Assembly (NCBI RefSeq): GCF_902859945.1
Contig: NZ_CADIKL010000008.1
Coordinates: 62,001 to 126,000 of the forward strand
Reading direction: 5' to 3'
Source: Paraburkholderia caffeinitolerans
GTDB taxonomy: Bacteria; Pseudomonadota; Gammaproteobacteria; Burkholderiales; Burkholderiaceae
Length of the DNA stretch: 64,000 nt
Under the pieces are notes generated by a model. The model was not told where the DNA came from, did no database searches, and saw only the letters and a list, made by a program, of their open reading frames with translations. Of this stretch, positions 52,077 to 61,013 are shown piece by piece (positions within the stretch are counted from its first letter, which is position 1; the number at the start of each line of letters is the position of its first letter). The position numbers were made by a program, and so were the translations under genes.

Positions 52077-53096
52077 TCAGAACTCGACCGGATACGGCTT
52101 GAGATCGCCGCGCTCGTAGCGCTTGGGCAAGTCGGCCGTGGCGTTCTCCCACACGAGCAGCATCGAGCGCTTGGTCGAGTAGCCTTGGTGGCGAATGTCG
52201 GCGGGCATCGCGCAGATGTCGCCGGCGCGCATCGTAATGCGAGCGCGCGGCGTGCCCGTGCTCTTGTCGCCGATGTCCCAGACGATTTCGTCCGAGAGCT
52301 GCAGGAACCATTCGACGCGGTCGTTGCCGTGGAAAACCGGCAGGATGTACTCCTCCGTCGTCGGGCAGAACAGGCTCTGGCCGCACACCGAAGTCACGGA
52401 CGGATTCCACGTGACGTCCGAACGCGAGAGGTACTTGAAGAGATTGAATGCGTGCAGCTCGCCTTCGAAACCCGGTTCCACGTGCACCTCGGGGTTGTCC
52501 TGGGGCACGTCGGCGAAGGCGCGGTTCACGGGCAGGTCGTCGCGCAGCGGCGAATCGCCTTCGAGGCCCGGCATGCGGCGCGTGGCAATGCGCGTGCGCT
52601 CGATCGCGGCGTCGTTATCGCCGTGCTTGCGGCCAAACGCGGTGCCGGTTTCCTCGGGCGCGGCGAACGGGTCGAAGCCTTCGTTGGTCCAGTCGTGCAG
52701 GATTGCCTTGAAGGTCGCCATGATGGTGGGCGTTTCGAAGGTCTCGGTATAGTCCACGCCGGCATCCTTCATGATGCCGTTGAACGAACCCGCATACACG
52801 TCCACCTTGCCGTAATGGTTGCGTGTGCCGAACACGTGGTCGAAATTCACCCAACCGTAGAAGAAGCCCCATGCCACGTCGCGCATCATTGCGCGCAGGA
52901 AGGCATCGGCGGGAATGGCGTGGGTGCGGGTCTGGCCTTTCGCGGGCCACAGCACCTTGACGAAATACTCGTCGCGCGTGAATTCAAAGGCGCCGAGCTT
53001 GAAGCGGCAATAGCCGGTCACGGCGTCGGGTTCGCTCGCGCATACGGTATCGGCGGCGAAGCTTGCGAGGTGATCGTGGTTTTCGAGGCTGGCCAT
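52077..53096 (-). CDS. pnpD: Hydroquinone 1,2-dioxygenase, large (beta) subunit
   Basis: With the small subunit it forms the Fe(II) extradiol-type enzyme that opens hydroquinone to 4-hydroxymuconic semialdehyde. The 339-residue size matches the ~38-kDa HapD/PnpD subunit. A His256, Glu262, His303 set (HGNDRVEW and IRHQGY) has exactly the spacing of the iron ligands I recall for the Sphingomonas hydroquinone dioxygenase (His258, Glu264, His305). It is preceded by the small-subunit gene. ATG 53096 has AGGAGACACAG; the longer frame upstream is not supported. Confidence 0.85.
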   Translation of the reverse strand: MASLENHDHLASFAADTVCASEPDAVTGYCRFKLGAFEFTRDEYFVKVLWPAKGQTRTHAIPADAFLRAMMRDVAWGFFYGWVNFDHVFGTRNHYGKVDVYAGSFNGIMKDAGVDYTETFETPTIMATFKAILHDWTNEGFDPFAAPEETGTAFGRKHGDNDAAIERTRIATRRMPGLEGDSPLRDDLPVNRAFADVPQDNPEVHVEPGFEGELHAFNLFKYLSRSDVTWNPSVTSVCGQSLFCPTTEEYILPVFHGNDRVEWFLQLSDEIVWDIGDKSTGTPRARITMRAGDICAMPADIRHQGYSTKRSMLLVWENATADLPKRYERGDLKPYPVEF

Positions 53097-53136
53097 GTCT
53101 GTGTCTCCTGGGGATGATCGGTTCGTGTGTGCGAGT

Positions 53137-53631
53137 TCAGTGCAGGCAGATATCCGCCCACTTCTGCACGGAGAGCGCGCCGACCATGGTCTGCACGAGC
53201 GCCACGCCGCTTTTCTGCGCGCTGAAGCGATACGCGCAACCGGCCGGCAGCAGCGCCTGGTGGCCACGGCGCAGCACCACATGGCCCATCTTGCGGCCCG
53301 CGGGTTGCTCGCCTGCTGCGACCGTTCCCGTGCCGTCCTTCGGCGGGTGATCGAGCTTGATGAAGTCGATGCGCACCTCGCCGTCCATCAGGATTGCGAA
53401 CTCATCGTGAGCGCAGGCGAACCAGCTCGATTGACCTTCCGTGCGCAACACCTCGATCACGTATTCGAGGTTCTTACCGACCACGACCTTCTCGTAGGGC
53501 GCCGACTGCGCGGCGACTTCGAAGACGTTCGAGAAAACATAGTGGCGGGCGTCGCCGCTCGTGATTTCGATCTCGCCTTTGCGGTATTGCTCGAGCGAGC
53601 CGAACACGGTGTGGAATGACGTATCGGTCAT
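53137..53631 (-). CDS. pnpC: Hydroquinone 1,2-dioxygenase, small (alpha) subunit
   Basis: The 164-residue cupin-like protein matches the ~18-kDa HapC/PnpC subunit that pairs with the large subunit encoded 40 nt downstream. It opens TSFHTVFGSLEQYRKGEIEITSGDARHYVFSNVFEVAAQSAPYEKVVVG and includes WFACAHDEFAILMDGEVRIDF and MGHVVLRRGHQALLPAGCAYRF. It is not expected to bind the catalytic iron itself. ATG 53631 has AGGAGACAGCC. It is the first gene of the operon; its promoter lies in 53632-53793. Confidence 0.85.
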   Translation of the reverse strand: MTDTSFHTVFGSLEQYRKGEIEITSGDARHYVFSNVFEVAAQSAPYEKVVVGKNLEYVIEVLRTEGQSSWFACAHDEFAILMDGEVRIDFIKLDHPPKDGTGTVAAGEQPAGRKMGHVVLRRGHQALLPAGCAYRFSAQKSGVALVQTMVGALSVQKWADICLH

Positions 53632-53750
53632 GGCTGTCTCCTGTTCCTGTTTTGGAAGGTGTCGTTGCGTTCAACTTTAGGAGCACTGCGCACAGACAAC
53701 AACCGGCGCCCGGGCGACTATGGCATTCGCGTTTCGCAAATAATCAAAGG

Positions 53751-53762
53751 TGATCGCGATCA
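53751..53762. promoter_or_regulatory. 12-bp palindrome upstream of the hydroquinone operon
   Basis: TGATCGCGATCA is a perfect palindrome flanked by CAAAGG on its left and AAAGC on its right, 120 nt before the pnpC start. It is a candidate LysR-type or other operator. An inverted repeat GTTGACGC (53771-53778) / GCGTCAAC (53791-53798) next to the LysR stop may be its terminator. Confidence 0.45.
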
Positions 53763-53793
53763 AAGCAAACGTTGACGCAACGTGAACCCGGCG

Positions 53794-54723
53794 TCAACGC
53801 ACCCAGCCGCGCTCGATCAGCGGCACGTCCCACGCGGGCTCGGGGCCCAGATACTCCGCCAGGAATTCCACCAGCGCCTTCACCTTCAGCGCCTGGCGCT
53901 GAGTGGACGGATACACGGCCGCAAAGCTCAACGAAGAAAGGTGGTAATCGGTGAGGATCGGCACCAGCGCGCCCTCGAGCAGCGCAGCGCTCGCCACAAG
54001 CGTAGGCAGGCACACCACGCCGCCGCCCGTAAGCGCGTAATCGCGCAACAAATGCACCGAATTCGAGCGAATCATGCCAGGCAGCTCCAGCTCCACGACC
54101 TCATCGCCACGCGTCATCGTCCAGCGATTGCGCGACGGATAGCCCGAATAAAGCGCTGTGGTGTGCTGCAGCAATTCACGCGGATGTTGGGGTGCGCCAT
54201 GCTCCGCCACATAAGCGGGCGTGGCAACAAAGAGCCGCCGCACCGTAAAGAGCCGTCGCTCGATCAGCGACTCGGAAATCGGCGGAAAGATCTGAAACGC
54301 CACATCGAAGCCTTCTTCGATCGGATCGACCACGCGGTCGTTGACGATCACATCGAGCTGAATGCCCGGATAGCGCCGATTGAACTCGGCAAGCGGCGCA
54401 CCGAAATGACCCAGCGCAAAACCCGGCAGTATCTGGATGCGCAGCCGCCCCGTGGGCGTGGCGCGCAGCTCGCGCATCTGGTCGGTCAGCTCGTTCACGC
54501 GCCCCACCACCTCCGCGCATTCGCGATAAAACGCCTCCCCGACTTCGGAGAGGCGCACATGTCGCGTGCTGCGATGAAAGAGCGGCGCGTTGACGAACTT
54601 CTCCAGTTGCTGGATACGGTTCGTCACCACCGAACTGGTCACGCCGATCTGCCGGGCTGCTTCCGCAAAACTGCTCGTTTCCGCCACGCGTACAAACGCT
54701 TCAATACTCAGGAATCGGTCCAT
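53794..54723 (-). CDS. LysR-family regulator of the hydroquinone operon (inferred)
   Basis: The 309-residue protein has the LysR winged helix (about 1-60, FLSIEAFVRVAETSSFAEAARQIGVTSSVVTNRIQQLEKFVNAPLFHR) and a CrgA-type substrate-binding domain (GRLRIQILPGFALGHFGAPLAEFN). It reads in the same direction as the operon, directly upstream, which differs from the divergent layout usual for LysR activators. ATG 54723 has GAGAGGAGC; the ATG 10 codons upstream lacks a site. Control of pnpC-G is a positional guess; a PnpR-like role is plausible. Confidence 0.82.
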   Translation of the reverse strand: MDRFLSIEAFVRVAETSSFAEAARQIGVTSSVVTNRIQQLEKFVNAPLFHRSTRHVRLSEVGEAFYRECAEVVGRVNELTDQMRELRATPTGRLRIQILPGFALGHFGAPLAEFNRRYPGIQLDVIVNDRVVDPIEEGFDVAFQIFPPISESLIERRLFTVRRLFVATPAYVAEHGAPQHPRELLQHTTALYSGYPSRNRWTMTRGDEVVELELPGMIRSNSVHLLRDYALTGGGVVCLPTLVASAALLEGALVPILTDYHLSSLSFAAVYPSTQRQALKVKALVEFLAEYLGPEPAWDVPLIERGWVR

Positions 54724-54840
54724 GCTCCTCTCTTCTTTATGGGTTCGGGCCATCCAAGTATAGGGCCCGACTCTATTCCGCCGCGCCGCGGCGGCATCGG
54801 CGGCGTGGCGGGAGAGGACAACGTGAATGACCCGTTGTGA

Positions 54841-56103
54841 TTACTCGGCCTGCCCGGTAACGGCGATCTGCGCGGCAGAGACCGCTGCCTCGCGGCGGCG
54901 CAGCATGGCCGGCGCCGTTTCCTTGAGCAGCAGGCTCACTAGCACACCCAGCACGACCGCGCCAATGGGCAGCCACAAGATGTTCTGGATACCGAAATGT
55001 GCGGCCACGAAGCCGGCCAGTGCCGGCGCCACGCCGCCGCCAAAAATTTCACCCGCGCCCACAACGAGACCGATCGAGGTCGAGATCATGCCGAGCGGTG
55101 CCGCCTCGGTGGCGATCGGCCCGGAAAGCAGCGAAACGAGACCCAGCGTAAAGAACGACGCCGCGAACAGCACCGCGAAAAGTTCCAGCGGCTGCGCGCC
55201 GAGGCCGCGAAACACGATCAGCATGATCGCCGTGCCCACGAAGCCGATGACGCTGGCGAGACGCCGGCCCAGTAGATCGGAAAGCCCCGGCAGGCCGAAC
55301 TGTCCGATGAAACCGCCAAAGCCGATGGCCGACGCCACCACGCCCATGTGCTGCGTGTCGAGCTTGAGGTATTGCATGAGGTAGAGCGGCAGCATCGCGC
55401 CGAGCACGAACACGCCCGTCATCGCGCAAAAGAGCGCCACCATCGCCACGGGAATATTGCGGCTGCGGATCACGTCGCGCCAGTGGCCACGCTCGGGCCC
55501 GCCGGCTTCAGGCGTCGCGACGGCCTTCGGTTCGCGAATCACCCGGTACATCAGCAGGCCGAGAATCAGCCCCGGCACCGAGACGAGTGCGAACACCCAT
55601 CGCCAGCTCATCATGCCCAGCAACTGCGTGGCGATAATCGGCGCGAGCGCGAGCCCGAACAAGGCGAAGCCGCTTTGCTGCAGCCCGAGATTGAAGCCGC
55701 GGCGCTTAGGGTGCGAGGCATCGGCCGTGGCCGCGAAGCTCGTCGGGCAGAACGAGCCCTCGGCCACGCCCATCAGCGCGCGCACGGCCAGCAGGCTCAC
55801 GAAGCTGCCCGCAAGACCGGAAAAGCCCGAGAGCAGCGAGAACGCGATGATCGCCGGAATCAGCACCTTGCGCCGGCCCACCTTGTCGGACATGCCGCCC
55901 ATGACCACCGCGAACACGCCCCACGAAAGGCCGAGTATGCCGATGCAGTTGCCCACGTCCTGGGCGTTCAGGTTCAAGTCCTGCATGATGGACGGGAACA
56001 GCGGCGCGATCAGCCAGCGGTCGAGGCCCACGAGGCCGAAGCCCAGCGCCAGCAATGTCACGGCCTTGCGCTCGTAAGCCGTGTCCCATGTGTTCGGTTT
56101 CAT
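54841..56103 (-). CDS. MFS transporter, aromatic- or carboxylate-type
   Basis: A 12-helix permease of 420 residues with KAVTLLALGFGLVGLDRWLIAPLFPSIMQDLNLNAQD at the start and the motif GGMSDKVGRRKVL after helix 2, typical of MFS. The GLDRWLIAPLFP segment is like those of aromatic acid or dicarboxylate symporters. It has a strong AGGAGACAGAG site. It is 117 nt upstream of the LysR gene on the same strand and probably imports a substrate for the hydroquinone pathway, but this is not shown. Confidence 0.85.
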   Translation of the reverse strand: MKPNTWDTAYERKAVTLLALGFGLVGLDRWLIAPLFPSIMQDLNLNAQDVGNCIGILGLSWGVFAVVMGGMSDKVGRRKVLIPAIIAFSLLSGFSGLAGSFVSLLAVRALMGVAEGSFCPTSFAATADASHPKRRGFNLGLQQSGFALFGLALAPIIATQLLGMMSWRWVFALVSVPGLILGLLMYRVIREPKAVATPEAGGPERGHWRDVIRSRNIPVAMVALFCAMTGVFVLGAMLPLYLMQYLKLDTQHMGVVASAIGFGGFIGQFGLPGLSDLLGRRLASVIGFVGTAIMLIVFRGLGAQPLELFAVLFAASFFTLGLVSLLSGPIATEAAPLGMISTSIGLVVGAGEIFGGGVAPALAGFVAAHFGIQNILWLPIGAVVLGVLVSLLLKETAPAMLRRREAAVSAAQIAVTGQAE

Positions 56104-56418
56104 CTCTGTCTCCTTGGGCCGGCCGGGTGCCGCGCCATCGGTCATGTTCGAAAACGGTGGCCGACGCGACGTGCGCCATTACGCTGGACGCTTTCGACAT
56201 CGGCATCGACGTCGCAAAGATAGTCGCAAGCGCCCCGTAATCAGTACCGGATAAGGTCCGAATACGTCATTCGCGAATCGCAAACAATCGGGCGCGCCAG
56301 GCCGCCAGGCAAGGCGGCCGGGGCGCCGTGAGTGGAGCGTGCAGCAGGTATTGGCGCGACGCGGCCACCCCAGGACAATCACGGGTAGACGTGCGCTTGC
56401 GCGCCTGGCGGTGAGCAT
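56104..56418. other. Intergenic region between MFS and TRAP genes
   Basis: This 315-nt gap lies upstream of the MFS gene and downstream of the TRAP DctM gene. It must hold the MFS promoter. I see no coding frame with a supported start and no strong hairpin. Confidence 0.4.
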
Positions 56419-57711
56419 TCAGCGCATGAGATTAACCAGCCCGAGCGCCACGCCCGGCACGAGAATGACCACCACGAGCGCGATGATGTTCGCGCAGAGG
56501 AACGGCACGGTGCCGCGAAAAATGGTGCGAATCGACAACTCCGGCAGCATGGTCTTCACCATGAACACGTTCATGCCCACGGGCGGATGAATCATGCCGA
56601 TCTCCATCATCATCGCCACGTAAATCCCGAACCAGATCATGTTCGCACCAAGCGGCTGCACCACCGCCGCGAACACCGGAATGGTGAGCAGCATCATCGC
56701 CAGCGCTTCCATGAGCGAGCCGAGCACGATGTAGATGCAGGTGATGACCGCAATCACGCCGATCAGCGGCAAATGCAGCGCGTGAATCCAGGCAACCAGC
56801 GTAGCGGTGAGGCCCGAGAGCGTGATGAAGTTTGCGAACACCATGCCGCCGAAGGCGATGGCGAAGATCATCGCGGTGGTCTTGCCCGCTTCCACGAGCG
56901 ACTCGAACAAGAGCGCCCAGCTCAGCTTGCGGCGCAGCCCCGCGAACGCGAGCGCGCCGGTCGCGCCCACGCTCGATGCTTCGGTAGCCGTGAAAATGCC
57001 GCCATACAGGCCGCCCACCACGATCAGGAACAACGCGAGCACGCCCCAGATCTTGCCGAGCTTGGCGAAGCGCGTGGGCCAGTCCACCCGCTCGCCGCGC
57101 GGGCCTTTGGCGGGATCGCGCCGCACCGTCCACCAGATCGAGAGCAGAAACAGCGAGCCCAGCAACAATCCCGGGCCGATCCCCGCGATAAACAGCTTGC
57201 CGATATCCTGATCGGTCAGTACGCCGTAAATGAGCAAGGGAAAGCTCGGCGGAATCAACGCCCCCAGCGTGCCGCCCGAACTCACGCAGCCCGCCGCGAG
57301 GCTGTCTGCGTAGCGGTGGCGGCGCATGGGCGGCATCGCCACCTTGGTCATGGTGGCCGCTGTGGCGATCGAGCTGCCCGACATCGACGCGAAGCCGGCG
57401 CAGGCCAGCACCGTAGCGTGCGCAAGGCCGCCCTTGAAGTGGCCGATCCATGCGTTGGCCGCGTCGTAGAGTTCCTCGGCCAGATCGGCCTTGTAGATGA
57501 ACGTGCCCATCAGGATGAACATCGGCAGCACGGAGAGATTCTCGTTGGCCGCGAGGTCGGCGATGGTCATGCCGGCCATCGCGAGCGCGGGCTCCCAGCC
57601 GCGAATCAGCGCAAACGCACCCACGCCGATGCCGAGCATCGCAAAGCCGAGCGGCACCCCCACGAATGCAAACAGAAGCACGGCGGCGAAGCCGGAGAGT
57701 GCGAGTGTCAT
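56419..57711 (-). CDS. dctM: TRAP transporter large permease subunit (DctM)
   Basis: The 430-residue integral membrane subunit (about 12 helices) of a sodium-driven TRAP transporter. It has the DctM opening FAAVLLFAFVGVPLGFAMLGIGVGAFAL, then NLSVLPMFILMGTFIYKADLAEELYDAANAWIGHFKGGLAHATVLACAGFASMSGSSIATAATMTKVAMPPM and IPPSFPLLIYG. It overlaps the DctQ stop by four bases (ATGA). Together with DctQ and DctP it forms a complete importer for an organic anion. Confidence 0.92.
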   Translation of the reverse strand: MTLALSGFAAVLLFAFVGVPLGFAMLGIGVGAFALIRGWEPALAMAGMTIADLAANENLSVLPMFILMGTFIYKADLAEELYDAANAWIGHFKGGLAHATVLACAGFASMSGSSIATAATMTKVAMPPMRRHRYADSLAAGCVSSGGTLGALIPPSFPLLIYGVLTDQDIGKLFIAGIGPGLLLGSLFLLSIWWTVRRDPAKGPRGERVDWPTRFAKLGKIWGVLALFLIVVGGLYGGIFTATEASSVGATGALAFAGLRRKLSWALLFESLVEAGKTTAMIFAIAFGGMVFANFITLSGLTATLVAWIHALHLPLIGVIAVITCIYIVLGSLMEALAMMLLTIPVFAAVVQPLGANMIWFGIYVAMMMEIGMIHPPVGMNVFMVKTMLPELSIRTIFRGTVPFLCANIIALVVVILVPGVALGLVNLMR

Positions 57712-58259
57712 GGCGTTTCCTTGCGGCCGAGCGCGGCGAAGTGGTCAGCGATGAGCGCGAGCAGCACGATCAGCGTGACGCCCGAAAGTGCGCTCATGTA
57801 GTAGCTGAGCGGCGCGAGCGGCCATTCCAGCACGGTCGTGGTGATGCGGTTGCGCGCAAGGTCGGCGCCATCGCTTGCGAGCTGCCAGGTCATGATGCCG
57901 ACTGCCGTAAGGCTCACGAGCAGCACGAACAGGTGTTGCAGCCAGCTGCCGAGACGCCCGAAGCGGCCGTGCAGCAGGTTCACCGTGATGTGCTGCTGGC
58001 TCAGCGTGACGAGCGGAAACGCCGAGAAAATGAGGATCGCCATGGCAAAGCGCACGATCTCGGATGCGCCGCGAATGGGTGCGGAGAACCAGTACCGCAT
58101 GAACACATCGCAGAACGTGATCCCCATGATCGAGAGCAGCACGAGCGCGACGACTGTGCCGAGCACGCGCCTCAGCCAGCGCGAGGCAAATCTCTCGCGC
58201 ACGGCCGGGGCGATCGCTTCGGGCAGAGGCGAGACATCGAATGGTTGACTGAGGCTCAT
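57708..58259 (-). CDS. dctQ: TRAP transporter small permease subunit (DctQ)
   Basis: The 183-residue, four-helix subunit shows the DctQ pattern: SIMGITFCDVFMRYWFSAPIRGASEIVRFAMAILIFSAFPLVTLSQQHITVNLLHG. It has ATGA overlaps with both neighbours and AGGAGG upstream. It scaffolds the DctM subunit in the inner membrane. Confidence 0.9.
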   Translation of the reverse strand: MSLSQPFDVSPLPEAIAPAVRERFASRWLRRVLGTVVALVLLSIMGITFCDVFMRYWFSAPIRGASEIVRFAMAILIFSAFPLVTLSQQHITVNLLHGRFGRLGSWLQHLFVLLVSLTAVGIMTWQLASDGADLARNRITTTVLEWPLAPLSYYMSALSGVTLIVLLALIADHFAALGRKETP

Positions 58260-59272
58260 CTTGCCTCCTGCTTTGCTTCGTTGCGGTAGTAGGCGAGCGC
58301 GGCGGCGCCGTCAACGTGCAGTTGGTCCGCGCGGGCGACCCATTGCGTGTCCATGGGCTGCGCCAGCGCGCGAAGCGCGTCGACAAAGGCCGGTGACGGC
58401 AAGATCAACTTGAGCCCGTTCGCGACGGCCTCCTGGCGCGCAAGGTTGTTGGACGCGTCGATCACGGCCATGCGGCGCGCGAACGCCTCACCCGAAAGCG
58501 CGGTGATGGCCGCGCGGTCGGCCGGTGAGATCGACGCCCACACCTGCCGGTTCACGAACAGCGAAAAGCTCGGCGCGGTGATGCCGCCCGGCACCGTCGT
58601 TTCGTAGCGCGCATAGCGGACCACGTTAAAGCGCGCAGCGTCCATCTCGGGGATGCCGACGAAGCCGTCCACCGTGCCGCCCGCCACCAGCTCGCTCATT
58701 TTCGCGGCGGGCGTGGCGACCACGCCCGCGCCGCCCCGATCCATCAGCGTCGAAGCAACACCTGGCAGTGCCCAATATTTCACGCCCTGTATCGCCTGAA
58801 GCGACGTGACGGGTTTCTTGAGGCTATAGATTTCACCTGCCGGAAACACCACGAGCGCGAGCAGATGAACGTCGCGATACTCGCCGGCCTGCTCGAAGTA
58901 TTTTTCGTAGGTCCGCCAGAGCGCGACCGACATGCCCTCGGCGGACGAGGAGCCGAGCGGCAGATGCGCGAGCTGCACGAGACTTGCCTTGTTCTGGATG
59001 AGGCCGTTGAAAATGTAGGCGCCATCCACGATGCGCTTGCGCACGACGTCCCACTGCTGTTGCGGCGAACCGATGCTGGTGGGCGGAAAGACGATCTTCA
59101 CGCGCCCCTGCGTGACGCGCTCGACGTCCTCGGCCCACGGCCTCATGACCTCGACGTTGAAGATATGCTGTGGCGGCAAAAAGGCGTTGACGACCAGCGT
59201 CGTGGCGGCATGCGCCATGGCTGGCAACGCCATCGCCAGCGCCACAAGATGGGCTGCGATGAGGCGATACAT
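58256..59272 (-). CDS. dctP: TRAP transporter substrate-binding protein (DctP)
   Basis: The 338-residue periplasmic protein has a signal peptide (LIAAHLVALAMALPAMAHA) and the DctP fold: PQHIFNVEVMRPWAEDVERVTQGRVKIVFPP. At the position where most DctP proteins carry an Arg that grips the ligand carboxylate (IQGxKIR-type), this one has GVKYWALPG, so Tyr/Trp replaces it. The ligand may therefore not be a simple carboxylate. It is the first gene of the TRAP operon, with AGGAGACAAC before the ATG. The sulfatase gene starts further upstream in the same direction, ending 91 nt from DctP. Confidence 0.88.
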   Translation of the reverse strand: MYRLIAAHLVALAMALPAMAHAATTLVVNAFLPPQHIFNVEVMRPWAEDVERVTQGRVKIVFPPTSIGSPQQQWDVVRKRIVDGAYIFNGLIQNKASLVQLAHLPLGSSSAEGMSVALWRTYEKYFEQAGEYRDVHLLALVVFPAGEIYSLKKPVTSLQAIQGVKYWALPGVASTLMDRGGAGVVATPAAKMSELVAGGTVDGFVGIPEMDAARFNVVRYARYETTVPGGITAPSFSLFVNRQVWASISPADRAAITALSGEAFARRMAVIDASNNLARQEAVANGLKLILPSPAFVDALRALAQPMDTQWVARADQLHVDGAAALAYYRNEAKQEAR

Positions 59273-59363
59273 GTTGTCTCCTGCATGTACGAATAGTTAT
59301 TTGCCTGCTCTACCGCTGTGGGGGGCGGCGCCCCTTCCCGCTACGTCCTGCCACGTTCCGCCG

Positions 59364-60944
59364 TCACCAGTCGCCGAGCAGAATGCCGCCCTTCTCGGAA
59401 ACTTCCGTCCAGCGCTCGACGAAGCGTGCGGGCGCGGTCTGCCGCAAGGTGCGGTGGCGCAGCCAGTCGAACAGACGCTCATGCATTTCGGCGCGCACGC
59501 CCGCGTGTTGCGCATCGCGGCCCAGGTCGTTCAGTTCGTCGGGGTCTGCCGCGAGATCGAACAGTTGCGGCGCGAAGCCGTCGTAATGGATGTATTTCCA
59601 GCGGCCGTCGAACACCATGAAGCAGCGGCAGCCGTCGAGACTGCGCCCCAGCAGCGTGCGCGTACGCGAACGAAACGAATAATCGAACTCGCTAAAAACG
59701 GCATCGCGCCACGTCACGCCGGTTGCGCCATGCAGCAGCGGCTGCAGCGAGCGCCCTTCGACGATATGACCGGGAATCTCCACGCCCGCTGCATCGAGGA
59801 ACGTGGGCAGCAGATCGATTGCCTCGACGAGCCGCCGCTCGACCGTTCCGCGCGTGGCGTCGGCCTCGGGGCGCGGATCGACGACGATGAGCGGCACGCG
59901 CGACGATGCATCGTGAAAAAGCTCCTTCTCGCCGAGCCAGTGGTCGCCCAGGTAATCGCCATGGTCGCTCGTAAACACGATCATGGTGTCCTGGTCGCGT
60001 CCGGTTTCGCGCAGGAACGCGAACAGGCGGCCGAGGTGATCGTCGATCTGCTTCACGAGCCCCATGTAGGTGGGAATGACCGTCTCCCGCACCTCGTCGC
60101 GCGCGAAGCTCACGCTCTCGTCGTGGTGCATGAACGCGCCGACCACCGGATGCGGCTGCTCGCGCTCGTCCAGCGTGCGGGCGGCGGGCTTCACATGCTC
60201 GGGGCCATACATATCGTTGTAGGGCGCCGGCGCCATGTACGGCCAATGCGGCTTGATCAGACTCAGGTGCAAGCACCAGGGCGCGTCGCCCTGCTCGCGG
60301 ATGAACGCCATTGCGCGGTCGATCATGTACGGCGTTTCCGAGTGCTCCTCGCTCACGCGCGCCGGCTTCGACGCATGGCGCATCTTCCAGCCGCTCAGAA
60401 TCTCGCCGTTCGGTCCCTCGGCGGAATTTGCATAGTCATGCCAGGGATTGTCGCCTTCGTAGCCCTTGCTGCGCAGGTACTCGCAGTACGGCGTTTCGAC
60501 ACGCTTGCCGAAGAGGCCGGGGTGAATGCCATCGTCGCGATCGAACGGCTCGAAGCCGCACTCTTCCAGCAGTACGGCGCCCGGCGACTCATGGGTCATG
60601 CCGAGCCGCTCCATACCCGGCCTGTCGGCGACCATGTGGGTCTTGCCCGCCAGCGCGACACGCATGCCGCGCGTGCGCAGGTAGTCGCCGAGCGTCAGTT
60701 CGCCAACGGGCAGTGGCACGAAATTCCAGTACGCGCGATGACTCGCCACGTAGCGGCCGGTGTAGTACGACATGCGCGACGGCCCGCAAACCGGGCTTTG
60801 CACGTACGCGCGCTCGAAGCGCACGCCGCGCTGCGCGAGCGCATCGATATTGGGCGTTTGCAGCGTCGGGTGGCCGTAGCAGGACAGGTAGTCCCAGCGC
60901 AACTGATCACACATGACGAACAGGATGTTCCTGACTGTCTCCAT
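59364..60944 (-). CDS. Sulfatase / phosphonate monoester hydrolase family enzyme
   Basis: Alkaline-phosphatase-superfamily hydrolase of 526 residues. The catalytic Cys, to be converted to formylglycine, is in VCGPSRMSYYTGRY. Metal ligands lie in VMCDQLRWDYL (first Asp), KPHWPYMAPAPY and FTSDHGDYLGDH. There is no signal peptide, so it is cytoplasmic; cytoplasmic members include phosphonate monoester hydrolases and choline- or aryl-sulfatases. The layout near the active site (RYVASHRAYWN) is like phosphonate monoester hydrolases. The dedicated formylglycine-generating enzyme is not in the window. ATG 60944 has AAGGAGACAAG. It is divergent from an IclR regulator and upstream of a TRAP importer. 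Confidence 0.82.
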   Translation of the reverse strand: METVRNILFVMCDQLRWDYLSCYGHPTLQTPNIDALAQRGVRFERAYVQSPVCGPSRMSYYTGRYVASHRAYWNFVPLPVGELTLGDYLRTRGMRVALAGKTHMVADRPGMERLGMTHESPGAVLLEECGFEPFDRDDGIHPGLFGKRVETPYCEYLRSKGYEGDNPWHDYANSAEGPNGEILSGWKMRHASKPARVSEEHSETPYMIDRAMAFIREQGDAPWCLHLSLIKPHWPYMAPAPYNDMYGPEHVKPAARTLDEREQPHPVVGAFMHHDESVSFARDEVRETVIPTYMGLVKQIDDHLGRLFAFLRETGRDQDTMIVFTSDHGDYLGDHWLGEKELFHDASSRVPLIVVDPRPEADATRGTVERRLVEAIDLLPTFLDAAGVEIPGHIVEGRSLQPLLHGATGVTWRDAVFSEFDYSFRSRTRTLLGRSLDGCRCFMVFDGRWKYIHYDGFAPQLFDLAADPDELNDLGRDAQHAGVRAEMHERLFDWLRHRTLRQTAPARFVERWTEVSEKGGILLGDW

Positions 60945-61013
60945 CGCTTGTCTCCTTGAGTTGAGGCAAGCGTAGAACAGCCCATTTACGCGACCCAGCA
61001 ATTTCTGAGAAGA

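Noticed and set aside
48244..53631. Para-nitrophenol degradation cluster
   Set aside because: The lower pathway genes match, but the nitrophenol monooxygenase and benzoquinone reductase are absent from the window.
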